A DNA stretch of 35,496 bases. Origin: Nostoc sp. PA-18-2419. GTDB lineage: Bacteria > Cyanobacteriota > Cyanobacteriia > Cyanobacteriales > Nostocaceae. Location of the stretch: contig NZ_SZNH01000041.1 of NCBI RefSeq assembly GCF_005869855.1, forward strand, positions 1 through 35,496, in the 5' to 3' direction. Of the stretch, positions 1 through 8,500 are shown piece by piece (the first letter of the stretch is position 1; every line of letters starts with the position of its first letter). Made by a program: the position numbers and the translations under genes. The notes under the pieces are model-generated. The model was not told the DNA's origin, searched no databases, and was given only the letters and a program-made list of their open reading frames with translations.

Positions 1-240
1 CAAGACCAAGACATCCCACTGTGCATCTCTCAAAAAATGATGTAGTGACTGACCGTCTTTGAGTCCTACTATTTTGGCTATCTCCGGCAGAGATTTCTGT
101 GGCATTTTTGATAGCATTCCCAAGTGTAAAAACTTGAATGCTTCAAAATGTCTCACATCCTCAAATAATGAATAATAGTGTTGACAATAGTTATCTATGA
201 AGGCAACTGTGCTTACTGCCTGTCTACGCGGCGTAACCAT
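1..240 (-). CDS. IS701-family transposase, N-terminal part (runs off the left edge)
   Basis: The frame is open from an ATG at 240 to the window edge (80 codons). The N-terminus contains the phrase FEAFKFLHLGML followed by KSLPEIAKIVGLKDGQS and LHHFLRDAQWDV. This is the pattern that starts cyanobacterial IS701-type DDE transposases, whose N-terminal helical domain precedes the catalytic domain. The catalytic residues lie outside the window, so it cannot be said whether the gene is intact. The element would catalyse cut-and-paste movement of its own copy. It sits only 78 bp from a second, truncated transposase on the same strand, so this edge is a landing site for mobile DNA. Family assignment is from remembered motif patterns. 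Confidence 0.75.
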   Translation of the reverse strand, partial: MVTPRRQAVSTVAFIDNYCQHYYSLFEDVRHFEAFKFLHLGMLSKMPQKSLPEIAKIVGLKDGQSLHHFLRDAQWDVLVL

Positions 241-318
241 CTTTATTACTTACTGTTTCTGGTTTTCTTCCTGATTATACTTTCCCCGTAGTAACAAAAG
301 AGGGGTAATACCAGTTCT

Positions 319-876
319 CTAAGAAGCTGCATAGAATAAAGCTTCATGAAATAGAGCTTCGAGGATGAAATCATAACTTGTCAAAGAGGAGATCAATTGA
401 GAAGACATTTGAGCCAATTCCAATTGAACTCGCTGACGTAGCTGCTGCAAAGAAGAAAAATTTTCACCTTTCCATTGACGTTTAATATGTTGCCACAATC
501 GTTCAATAGGATTGAGTTGAGGGCTATGAGCAGGCTGAAATATTGGTATAAGATTGTCAGGCCAGATTAATGCTAACGCTTGATGGGCACAAGCCTGCTC
601 CATTTGAATCAGTGCCATATCCTTGCCCAGTTCTAATGAGAGGGCATCTAAAAACTTCTGAAAAGTCTCACTATTAAGATGATCATACTCCTGATAAAAC
701 TGCCAACCGACAAATGGCTCAACTACTCCATATAGCCAGAATGCTTCACGTGGCCATTGCACTGATACTTTCGGTTTCACACCGCCAGGCGTAATCACTC
801 GCCCTGTTTCGGTTTTCAGACCAATTCGAGTTTCATCTTGGCATAAGTAATGCAATCGCTTACCGTTACCCAGCAA
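319..876 (-). pseudogene. IS630-family transposase fragment (C-terminal catalytic part)
   Basis: This 185-codon frame holds the DDE catalytic half of an IS630/Tc1-type transposase. LCQDETRIGLKT carries the first acidic residue, and HSPQLNPIERLWQHIKRQW is the strongly conserved segment with the last acidic residue. The middle motif is changed: where an intact element usually has a LDNAxxH phrase there is MEQACAHQALAL. Complete family members are about 340 residues. Here the N-terminal helix-turn-helix region is absent, the frame is closed by a stop just upstream (TGA, 889-891), and the first possible start is a TTG. It is most likely a dead remnant. The palindrome TTCTCTAAGAAG at 315-326 recurs inside the hairpin at 1022-1050, so the two may mark the edges of the decayed element. 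Confidence 0.75.
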
Positions 877-1021
877 ATTTTGTAGGTTTCAGTCATTTTT
901 GAGCATTTGCGGTATTTTCGCTGCCCTGCAAGGGTTTGAGGCTTGTTTTTTCCTCAAAAATATTTAAGTCCTATTAACTAAACTCGTTGTACACCATAGC
1001 CATCTCAAATCAAATAACAAT

Positions 1022-1050
1022 ACTCCCGACTTCTCTAAGAAGTCGGGAGT
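1022..1050. terminator. Strong hairpin, probable terminator of the minus-strand operon ending at 1074
   Basis: A perfect 13-bp stem (ACTCCCGACTTCT / AGAAGTCGGGAGT) with a 3-nt loop lies 24 nt beyond the stop codon of the 83-residue gene. No clean T-run follows on either strand, so intrinsic termination is plausible but not certain. It could instead be a mobile or repeated hairpin: its centre TTCTCTAAGAAG also occurs at 315-326. Confidence 0.55.
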
Positions 1051-1073
1051 CTGAGGTTTAAGATATTCACAAA

Positions 1074-1325
1074 TCAAATAGAATTCATATAGCGATTTTG
1101 ATAATAAGCCAAAATCTGGTTAACTCGTTGCTGACTTTCTAAAGTAGAGTTTGCTCTCCACGAAAGCCTTAAGCCACCAATTTGACTTTGATTGTAATCA
1201 AACTGTTGGGACGACTGGGGAATTAAATCTACTTCTACTCCTTCGACTTGACGTAAATGCGCTGCGATTTCTCGATAAACTGCTAAAGGCAAACCAGGGA
1301 ATTCGATTTTTTCCTTAGTCTCCAT
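1074..1325 (-). CDS. Small conserved-type hypothetical protein (83 aa)
   Basis: I do not recognise this protein. It is 83 residues, soluble, without a signal peptide or membrane segment, and mixed in charge. It starts at an ATG 19 nt after the stop codon of the lipoprotein gene upstream on the same strand, so the two are very likely cotranscribed. The segment LPLAVYREIAAHLRQVEGVEVDL suggests a helix followed by a strand, and the C-terminal half (about residues 58-83) is predicted helical with many Gln and Tyr. The 13-bp hairpin beyond its stop is a candidate transcription end. Codon use looks like that of its neighbours. Function unknown. Confidence 0.6.
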   Translation of the reverse strand: METKEKIEFPGLPLAVYREIAAHLRQVEGVEVDLIPQSSQQFDYNQSQIGGLRLSWRANSTLESQQRVNQILAYYQNRYMNSI

Positions 1326-1344
1326 CTTTTATGAAGCTCCCACA

Positions 1345-2202
1345 TTAACTGGATTTTGGGGGGGGTGTTGTCCCTAATATAGGATTGCCAGTAGCAGATG
1401 CCGCTGATGGCGTTGAGTTGACAGACCCTTCCCCTACCATTTTGGCAACTTCGATACCATATTGTTCCAAAATTACAATCGGATTGGAGCCTCCATTCAT
1501 TTCAATGCGTTTAATCAGTACACCGTTGGCTAATCGCTGTCCCGCCTCCACATAGCGACTCGTCGGCTCATCTGGTACTTTGATAATTGCCTGTGGTTGC
1601 TTACTAATGAGAACTACACCGCTCACAACCACTGCTCTTGCTAAATCGGGTTGTCGGGCTGGTGGCAATACAGATACTAAAGTTGGGTTGGGCACAACTT
1701 GAGGCAAAACTCTAGGCAAGACTGAAGTTAAAGTAGTGTTGACCTTAGTCAAACTAGTATTGACTTTTTTTGGTACAGTAGCGATGTTATTTTTCTTTTG
1801 ATTGAAAGCTATGGTACTTGTTGGCAGTTTTCGCACTGCCGTTGATGCAGTAGGTAGCTTAGGTAACACGGGAACAGGTCTTCCTGATATTTTAGGCACT
1901 CCAACAACTGTCTGTCCAAAAATTTCAGCAAACGGGTCAGTGCGGTTTTTTGATACCATAACTACTTTTGCCCGTTCTGTAGGATTAGTAGATTGAATTA
2001 AGTTAAGACTTGCAGAAGAAACTTGTGAAACCTGTTTAGCAGGTACGACTGGATTCTTAAAAGATTGAGCCGCTGGTTGTGATTTTGCTATTTGAGGAAT
2101 TGGCGCCGGATTGCTGGCTTGCGGTGTTGTATCTTCAGAAGCACATCCAGCAATCGCCAAGCTTAAAATAGCTGCAATTGTAATTATTGAATTTCTACCC
2201 AT
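1345..2202 (-). CDS. Putative lipoprotein, unknown function (285 aa)
   Basis: The N-terminus is a lipoprotein signal peptide: short basic start, hydrophobic segment IITIAAILSLA, then lipobox IAGC with the lipidated Cys at residue 20. The mature protein should be anchored in the plasma or outer membrane facing the periplasm. Residues about 25-185 are low in complexity, rich in Pro, Ser, Thr, Val and Lys, as in a flexible spacer. The folded part seems to be the C-terminal third, around VVSGVVLISKQPQAIIKVPDE and ILEQYGIEVAKMVGEG, which resembles a small beta-rich domain. Near the end a run of eight C on the coding strand (plus-strand G8 at 1358-1365) encodes part of PPPKSS. It is first in a likely two-gene operon with the 83-residue gene. 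No specific function can be given. Confidence 0.65.
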   Translation of the reverse strand: MGRNSIITIAAILSLAIAGCASEDTTPQASNPAPIPQIAKSQPAAQSFKNPVVPAKQVSQVSSASLNLIQSTNPTERAKVVMVSKNRTDPFAEIFGQTVVGVPKISGRPVPVLPKLPTASTAVRKLPTSTIAFNQKKNNIATVPKKVNTSLTKVNTTLTSVLPRVLPQVVPNPTLVSVLPPARQPDLARAVVVSGVVLISKQPQAIIKVPDEPTSRYVEAGQRLANGVLIKRIEMNGGSNPIVILEQYGIEVAKMVGEGSVNSTPSAASATGNPILGTTPPPKSS

Positions 2203-2366
2203 GAGTCTTTCTTAAAAGCCATTGGAGAATTGAAAACTGGAAATCAATATGCCTAAAATTTCTATTGCAGGCAAAGTCTGTTCCCGTTATAACCTAATTT
2301 TTAGTTTTTTAAGGGTTATTTTTCACACCATTAACCCAGCATAACTGCGGATTTACTTATTGCCAT

Positions 2367-3143
2367 TTAATCCTCTGCCACACCCATCAGCTGTTTCATT
2401 AAATCCAGTCCTTTCTTAACTCTACGGGAAACGGTTACTACGCTGATGCCCAGATGTTCTGCAACTTGTTTTTGTGTCAAATCTTGCAAAAATACACATT
2501 CCAATACATCGCGGGTACGTTTTTCTACCTGAACCAATGCTTGTTGCAAGCGAAGTTGGTCTTCTTGTGCTAGTTGAAAGCTGCGGTAGTGAGGATCGGG
2601 AACTAATTCTCCCAAACAAGTAGAGCCTTCTTCTCCATCTTGAACTGGCACATCTAAACTCAAGGGAGCGCGATTCACCCATGCTAATTTAATTTCTTGC
2701 CATTCAGTTGCAGAAATTTTCAGCGCTACTGCTAATTCTGAATCTGTTGGTTGGCGATTATGTGTTTCACGCCAAGAACGTGAAACTCCTATTGCTTGCT
2801 GTTGTAGTGCTAACCATCTCCGAGGAATTCGCACGGTGACGCCTTTATCTCGCAAATAGTGTTGAATTTCGCCTCGAATATAGGGAAGAGCATAGGAACT
2901 AAAAGCATGTCCTTTGGAAAGTTCAAATCTTTCAATAGCTCTAATTAAACCCAAACATCCAACCTGGAGTAGATCATCATAGGTTTCATGACATTGATTT
3001 GTCCAGTAGTGAGCTTCTTTTCTCACGAGTCCAAAATTGAGTTTTACCAGTTGATTGCGAATACTTTCAGAGCGACATTGCTGATATTCTCGTAACAACT
3101 GCCAAATTTCGTGTTTTAGTTCATTGGTGACTGTGGTAGGCAT
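2367..3143 (-). CDS. sigF: RNA polymerase sigma factor, group 3, SigF type
   Basis: The protein has the layout of an alternative sigma-70 factor of the SigB/SigF/FliA group. Region 2 is recognisable from LVKLNFGLVRKEAHYW through DLLQVGCLGLIRAIERFE to FSSYALPYIRGEIQHYLRD; region 3 starts at VRIPRRWLALQQQAI; region 4 ends with QKQVAEHLGISVVTVSRRV, the helix-turn-helix that contacts the -35 box. The ATG at 3143 gives 258 residues, typical for cyanobacterial SigF. An in-frame TTG at 3212 would add 23 residues unlike the family, and neither start has a clear ribosome binding site. In Synechocystis, SigF controls pilus formation and cell-surface genes; in this organism the regulon is inferred only. 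It lies downstream of psbO on the same strand but behind a terminator, so it is probably transcribed separately. Confidence 0.9.
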   Translation of the reverse strand: MPTTVTNELKHEIWQLLREYQQCRSESIRNQLVKLNFGLVRKEAHYWTNQCHETYDDLLQVGCLGLIRAIERFELSKGHAFSSYALPYIRGEIQHYLRDKGVTVRIPRRWLALQQQAIGVSRSWRETHNRQPTDSELAVALKISATEWQEIKLAWVNRAPLSLDVPVQDGEEGSTCLGELVPDPHYRSFQLAQEDQLRLQQALVQVEKRTRDVLECVFLQDLTQKQVAEHLGISVVTVSRRVKKGLDLMKQLMGVAED

Positions 3144-3845
3144 AGCACCGGGTTTATTGAGCAAATAAAGAATTAATAACTGGCGTTTAAACTCAGATCT
3201 GCTCGCACACAATATGAAATAAAATATTGTGCTATATGCCCTAGTAAATCTATGGAAAATAAAAATTTTTCTCTAAATTTTTCATAGGTTACTTGACAAT
3301 CGAGCAATATTTTAATGGGTAAAATCTGTCCTTATTTAGTTTTTGAGCCACAAATAATTCAAGAGTCAAAAGGTGAGCCAAAGACGCTCAAAAATTTTGA
3401 CTTCTGGATCATTATTCAATTAATTTGGTTTAAACAAAAACTACATAGAAATAAAATATATAATTAATTACTAAATATCAAACCGAGATTGTACTTAATT
3501 TTATTGATTAATACCCAAATTCGCTTCTAGAAACAAAACGATAATAGTGAGAATTTTATTAGATAAATCAAAACTGAATTTCCAGTAAAATTACATATAA
3601 ACTTAAAAAATTCATTTAGTATTCAAAAATTACTAAATAAAAGTTAAAACTTAGTATGTATATTTACGCAAGTAATAAAAAAAGGGCAAAATGCCCTTTG
3701 CTGTAGTTAATTTATAGCGATTTTGTAAAAACCCACTTACCCCCTAAATAAAAGGGAGTAAGGGATTAACTCTTGCGGCCGAAGCTGATGCTGACAGAAT
3801 TCTAGTTCTGAATGCTAGTCAGTTACCTAACTCAAGAAGATTTAG
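3144..3845. other. AT-rich intergenic region between psbO and sigF
   Basis: About 700 bp with no convincing coding frame. The part next to sigF (3213-3660) is very AT-rich and must hold the sigF promoter. A clear intrinsic terminator for psbO lies at 3681-3699. The stretch 3720-3780 carries a C-rich/A-rich segment (ACCCCCTAAATAAAAGGG) without further recognised signal. Confidence 0.5.
3681..3699 (-). terminator. Intrinsic terminator of psbO
   Basis: On the minus strand an 8-bp stem AAAGGGCA / TGCCCTTT with a 3-nt loop is followed directly by a T-run (TTTTTTTATT). It lies about 150 nt past the psbO stop codon, the expected place for a strong terminator of a highly expressed gene, and it separates psbO from sigF. 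Confidence 0.85.
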
Positions 3846-4679
3846 CTATGATTTTGATTCAACCCGAGCGTAAAATATACCGCGAATCTTAACTTCTTTA
3901 GGTTCGCCAGCACCTAAATCAGTATCAGATGGCTGTTCGCTGAGGAAAGTACCAGCAATTTCACCACTACCGCTATCTACCTTAGCTATTTGCAGAGAAA
4001 TCTTACCATTGAGATTTTCAGCACGCTTGACGTTAGTACGGGTAAGTTCTTCATCATCCGCTTGAGCAGGCAGAGCCACGGCGTTATCATACCCACTAAC
4101 GACACCACGACCTTTGGGATCTAGGAAGGCAGCACCACGATAGGAAGGAACTTTGAAAGAGCCTTCAAAGTCGGTGGAAGTATTAATGCTGGTCAAATTG
4201 GGTTGGGTTTGAGCAACTAAATTTTTGATCGTGAACAAGAAAGGTACTCGCTCACCACCAGGGAGTTGTACAGTGATGGCTTGGAAGTCAAGACCATCAG
4301 TTTCCACAAAAGTTAGACTATTATCTGAGTTGAATTTCAAGTCACCTTGTACCTGGTCAATGCTGGAAGTATATCTAGTCAACAATTTACCAGCAACAAA
4401 TTCTGCTTCTTGCCGTTTATTAGCAGGTTCTTCTTTGATGAAAAAACTAGTTGGTTCCAAGCAAAGTTCTTTGATGGTATAGGACTGGCTAGAATCAAGG
4501 GGAATAGAACCACGGCTTGTTTCTGTTAGTTGAGGGCATTTATTAGCCAAGCCAGTGCCTCGAATTTGTTCGTAAGTGAGTACATCCCTACCACTACTAG
4601 TGGCAGGAGCATCACTACAAGCTGTTATCAGCCCCAGGCACAAAGCCAAGAATGCGACAATTAAAGCGCGATACCTCAT
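3846..4679 (-). CDS. psbO: Photosystem II manganese-stabilising protein PsbO
   Basis: This is the 33-kDa extrinsic subunit that sits on the lumenal face of photosystem II and stabilises the Mn4CaO5 cluster. Family signatures are clear: LTYEQIRGTGLANKCPQL near the start of the mature protein, the phrase GLDFQAITVQLPGGERVPFLF in the barrel, and SYRGAAFLDPKGRGVVSGYD. Two Cys (residues 48 and 73) match the conserved disulfide. Residues 1-20 form a signal peptide ending in a lipobox-like ITAC, as in other cyanobacterial PsbO precursors. The ATG at 4679 is preceded by GAGG about 6 nt upstream and gives 277 residues; an upstream in-frame TTG at 4697 is unlikely to be used. An own promoter, an inverted repeat at 4739-4761 and an intrinsic terminator at 3681-3699 make it monocistronic. 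Confidence 0.97.
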   Translation of the reverse strand: MRYRALIVAFLALCLGLITACSDAPATSSGRDVLTYEQIRGTGLANKCPQLTETSRGSIPLDSSQSYTIKELCLEPTSFFIKEEPANKRQEAEFVAGKLLTRYTSSIDQVQGDLKFNSDNSLTFVETDGLDFQAITVQLPGGERVPFLFTIKNLVAQTQPNLTSINTSTDFEGSFKVPSYRGAAFLDPKGRGVVSGYDNAVALPAQADDEELTRTNVKRAENLNGKISLQIAKVDSGSGEIAGTFLSEQPSDTDLGAGEPKEVKIRGIFYARVESKS

Positions 4680-5138
4680 GGTCAACCTCAATCTCAAAAA
4701 TTAATATCTAAGTTGTAAAACTGCATCGAACTGTGTTATGTATGTGACGCCACTACATACAGCCTATGGTTTGATGGGTAAATCAGCCAGATCATACGAT
4801 TTTTTTTAACTCAAAATCAAAGTACTCTAGGCTCAACCAAAAATGTTTCTATTATCTCTAGCTCCTGTGAAGGCTATGCTAAAGCGTACTACGCTGTTTT
4901 AGAAGCGATCGCAATTGCTTTTCATAAAGATACAAATCTAGTTATACTCAGCCCTGACTGGGGAACCGAGACTAGGGGACACGGTGATACGGTGAATTGA
5001 GGAAAAATCTCTAGAAAACTCTACATCAGTTTCGTTTGGTTGGGTAAAGTGACAGCTATTGAATCACTAGTGGCAAACTAGGGAAAATTAAAAATCTCCG
5101 GTAAATTTGAGTTGAGTTGATTTACACGCAAACGGTGG
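4680..5138. other. Divergent intergenic region upstream of psbO
   Basis: About 460 bp between the diverging psbO and the 114-residue gene. It must hold both promoters. Visible structure: the inverted repeat at 4739-4761, a HIP1 octamer at 4905-4912 set in a small dyad (AAGCGATCGCAATTGCTT), and a G-rich low-complexity stretch at about 4960-4995. No open frame of note. Confidence 0.45.
4739..4761. promoter_or_regulatory. Inverted repeat in the psbO leader/promoter region
   Basis: A perfect 7-bp dyad TGTATGT / ACATACA with a 9-nt spacer lies about 60 nt upstream of the psbO start codon. It may be an operator for a dimeric regulator, or a 5'-leader hairpin that affects psbO mRNA stability. No known cyanobacterial binding consensus is matched; the NtcA spacing GTA-N8-TAC is not present. 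Confidence 0.35.
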
Positions 5139-5139
5139 A

Positions 5140-5484
5140 ATGAACAATAAAACTATTGAATCAGAGAAGTTGTCCTCAAAATTGCAAGCGATCGCAACTG
5201 TGGTACATGATACAGTTGAAAGTTGTCAAGGCAATACTGTAGCTCTGTTGTCTTTGCTACGAGAATTAGAGCAGTTACACCGAGAAATCCGAGATGGGGT
5301 ATTTCAACAAAGTTTGCCTGTCAACCGTCGCCAACTCTACTCACTGCTTAAAGATATTGAATCTGAAGGAGGCTGGCCTTATATTGAGCGGATGAAATTA
5401 CAAGCTTTTTTAGCGAATTTGCCACAAGAAGACACTCAAGAAAATAACCCTGAACTTTTGGAGAACAATCGCTCTTTTGGTTAA
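5140..5484 (+). CDS. Small cyanobacterial hypothetical protein (114 aa)
   Basis: I do not recognise a named family. The protein is soluble and mostly helical. Residues about 10-55 hold heptad-like runs (LLSLLRELEQLHREIRDGVF), and a conserved-looking core follows, NRRQLYSLLKDIESEGGWPY, which could be a short DNA- or protein-binding helical unit. The C-terminal 20 residues are acidic and Asn/Glu-rich, probably disordered. The ATG at 5140 is preceded by GGTGGA, a fair ribosome binding site. It diverges from psbO and converges on the STAND/WD40 gene with 71 bp between the stops. Its position upstream of psbO does not by itself link it to photosynthesis. Confidence 0.6.
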   Translation: MNNKTIESEKLSSKLQAIATVVHDTVESCQGNTVALLSLLRELEQLHREIRDGVFQQSLPVNRRQLYSLLKDIESEGGWPYIERMKLQAFLANLPQEDTQENNPELLENNRSFG

Positions 5485-5555
5485 TCGAGTCCAAATCAGT
5501 TGCTAAATCGAAACTCATTAGTCAGTGATTAATTATTTTTCCCTGTGTTCTCTGC

Positions 5556-8500
5556 CTAGAGTATGCCGTCACAAAGATGGCGATCGCGTTGTTCAAGATT
5601 GTGATTGTGCTTGAGGTAATCATGTACCCACTGGCAACCACGAACAACTAAATCATCAAGGTCTAAATTCCAAAGAATTATTGTGTTGTCATCACTAGCT
5701 GATGCTAGTGTTTGACCATCTGGGCTAAAGCTGACGCTTAATACTGGGGCGCGATGCCCATTGAGACTTTTAATTAATTTGCCTTCACGGCTCCAGAGTT
5801 TCACTGTACCGTCCCAACTGGCAGCAGCGAGTAATTTCCCATTGGGACTGAAAGTTACGGCATTGACGCTATCGCTGTACCCCTTTAACAAGGTTTTTAG
5901 TAATGTACCATCCCGTCGCCAAAGTCTAACAGTGTTGTCCCAGCTAGCAGAAGCCAACAACTCGTCAGTAGGACTAAAGCTGACACCCAATACCCAGCTG
6001 TCATGAGGCGAAAATGTTTTGAGCAAAGTACCGTCTCGCCGCCACAGTTTGACTGTTTGATCGTCACTAGCAGAAGCTAAAACCTGATTATCAGGGCTGA
6101 AATTCACGCTATTTACCCAACCTTTATGCCCCACCAAGGTTTTGAGCAACTTACCTTGACGATTCCAGAGTTTTACCGTTTTATCTTTGCTAGCTGATGC
6201 CAAAAACTCGCCATCTGGGCTGAAATTTACGCTCATCACGCTATCGCTATGTCCGTGAAGAGTCACGATCAAAGTACCGTCAAGCCGCCAAAGTTTCACA
6301 GTTTTGTCATAACTTCCTGAAGCTAGCATTTCACCTTTGGGGTCAAAACTGACACTAGGAACTTTATCTGTATGCCCCACTAAGGTTTTGTAGAGTTTGG
6401 TTTTCACCTCGCCACCACTAGTGTCTCTTTGCCAGAGTTTGACGGTGCGATCGCTACTACCAGAAGCTAGCATCTGGCCATGAGGACTCCAAGCAACGCT
6501 CAAAACTCGATCCTGATGTCCTTGAAGAATAGATGGCCTTGGGGCATCTAAACTCCACAATTTCACGTTTTTGTCAAAACTCCCCGAAGCCAGCAATTTA
6601 TTGTTAGGACTGAAAGCTACGCTGGCAACAGCATCATTGTGTCCTTTGAAGGTTTTCAGTAAGCTGCCAGTAATACTCCAGAGGTTTATGGTGTTATCTT
6701 CACTTCCGGAAGCTAATTTTTTCCCGTCGAAACTAAAGCTTAAACTCCACACTGTGCTGGTATGCTGCTGTAAAGTTTTGTAAGGAAGAAAGTCAAAACC
6801 ATTTTTATTGGTGTTTTCTTCGCGCCGCCAAAGTTTCACTATTTTGTCTCGACCTGCGGATGCTAACAGTTTACCGTCAGGGCTGAAAGTCACTACAGTT
6901 ACACCCTGCTGATGTCCGTGCAAAGTTGTAACCAAGCTGCCATCCCGTCTCCAGATTTTTACTGTTTTATCATCACTTGCGGAAGCGATGAACTGACCAT
7001 CAGGACTGAAGCTTACCCAGTTAACCCAGCCGCGATGCCCTCTAAGTATTTTTACTAAGCTACCGTCTTGGCGCCAGAGTTTTATGGTTGCATCTTTACT
7101 GCCGGTAGCTAATAATTGGCCATCAGGACTGAAATTAACGCTATAAACCCAATCTCCATGTCCTTTTAAGCTTTTATCTGGCTGAGGGTAAAATTCACCT
7201 GTAATCGGGTTTTGCCGCCAGATTAGCACTGTTTTATCGAGACTAGCGGAGGCTAGGGTTCGACCATCTGGGCTGAAGCTGACGGCGGTTACCGCGTCAG
7301 TATGACCTTTAAGAGTTTGGAGTAAAGTACCGTCAGGACGCCAAAGTTTCACTGTCCGATCTCGACTCCCTGATGCTAGCAATTGACCATCTGGGCTGAA
7401 AGTTACTCCCCAAACAATATCAGTGTGTCCTTCTAAGCGGTTGACCTCGGTTACTCCATAAACTGCTTGTTGGAGGGCTGTCACTACCCGCATTCGGGTG
7501 TCTGGCTGGACGACCTTTGCGTGTTTAAGTCGTCTCCAAGCCCGTAAACTTTCTAATAAGGCATCAAATTCTTTATTAGAGGCAAATAAAGCTTCGCTAG
7601 CAGCGGCGATCGCACTAATTTTTAAGTTAGTTTCACTGCGTTCAGCTCGTAAAGTTTGACTAATTGCTGCTCTTTTCTGTAAGTCAGCTTGCCACCATAA
7701 TGCTGCTATTGTTCCTCCCATGATTGCTAGCACTACGCCTGCTATACGTGCTTCTCTTAACCGCTTTTTTAAAACTAAATTGAGTTGCTGTTGACTAAGT
7801 TTTTGAGCTACTTCTGCTTTAGTTTTTTCCAGTTTGATTTTTTCTAGTTCGGCGATAATACCATAGTTGTTCTTTTGCCGAATTGGTTCGACTAAATAAT
7901 CGTGAACTAATTGGTAGCGGTCACCTAACTCTTCTCTGACTCGTAACACCAACCCCGAACCTACCAATATTTCTAAAATTAGTTCCTCAACTATTTCAAA
8001 ACCTGATATTGTCTCGATATCATGATTATTAACTAATGCAGCAGCTAAATCAGTTTTAGTTTTTAATGGTCGCGTGCCTTTTTCATCGGTTAACTCAAAT
8101 AATAATTTCCAACTTAATTTTTCGTTTTCCTGACCGCAGTCTTTGATAACTTCTCCAAGCCAGCGTTCTACCAATTTTGTCCAGCCACCACAAAGCTTAT
8201 ATTGTCCGAGTGTGGTAATATTTTCTATTTCCAGTTGAGCGCCGACTATTTGTAATTCAATTGGATGTACTTCCTCTAGTTCTCCTGTCAAATCCTGGAC
8301 TAATCGATTAATTAATTCATCACTTAGTTCATAATGTGAACGTTGAGTCAGACTATGAATTATCGCTTTGGCATCCTGGCTAGAAAATTTTCCTAAATAA
8401 TAACGAATGTCCTTATCCAGAATATTTTGATTAATCACTCCTAAATTATATATATTACTAATATTTTTCTGACTCAACCGTTCAAATTCTAATAAATAAT

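Noticed and set aside
2313..2337. Terminator after sigF (GGGTTA / TAACCC)
   Set aside because: Only a 6-bp stem with a 13-nt loop and an A-run instead of a T-run on the relevant strand.
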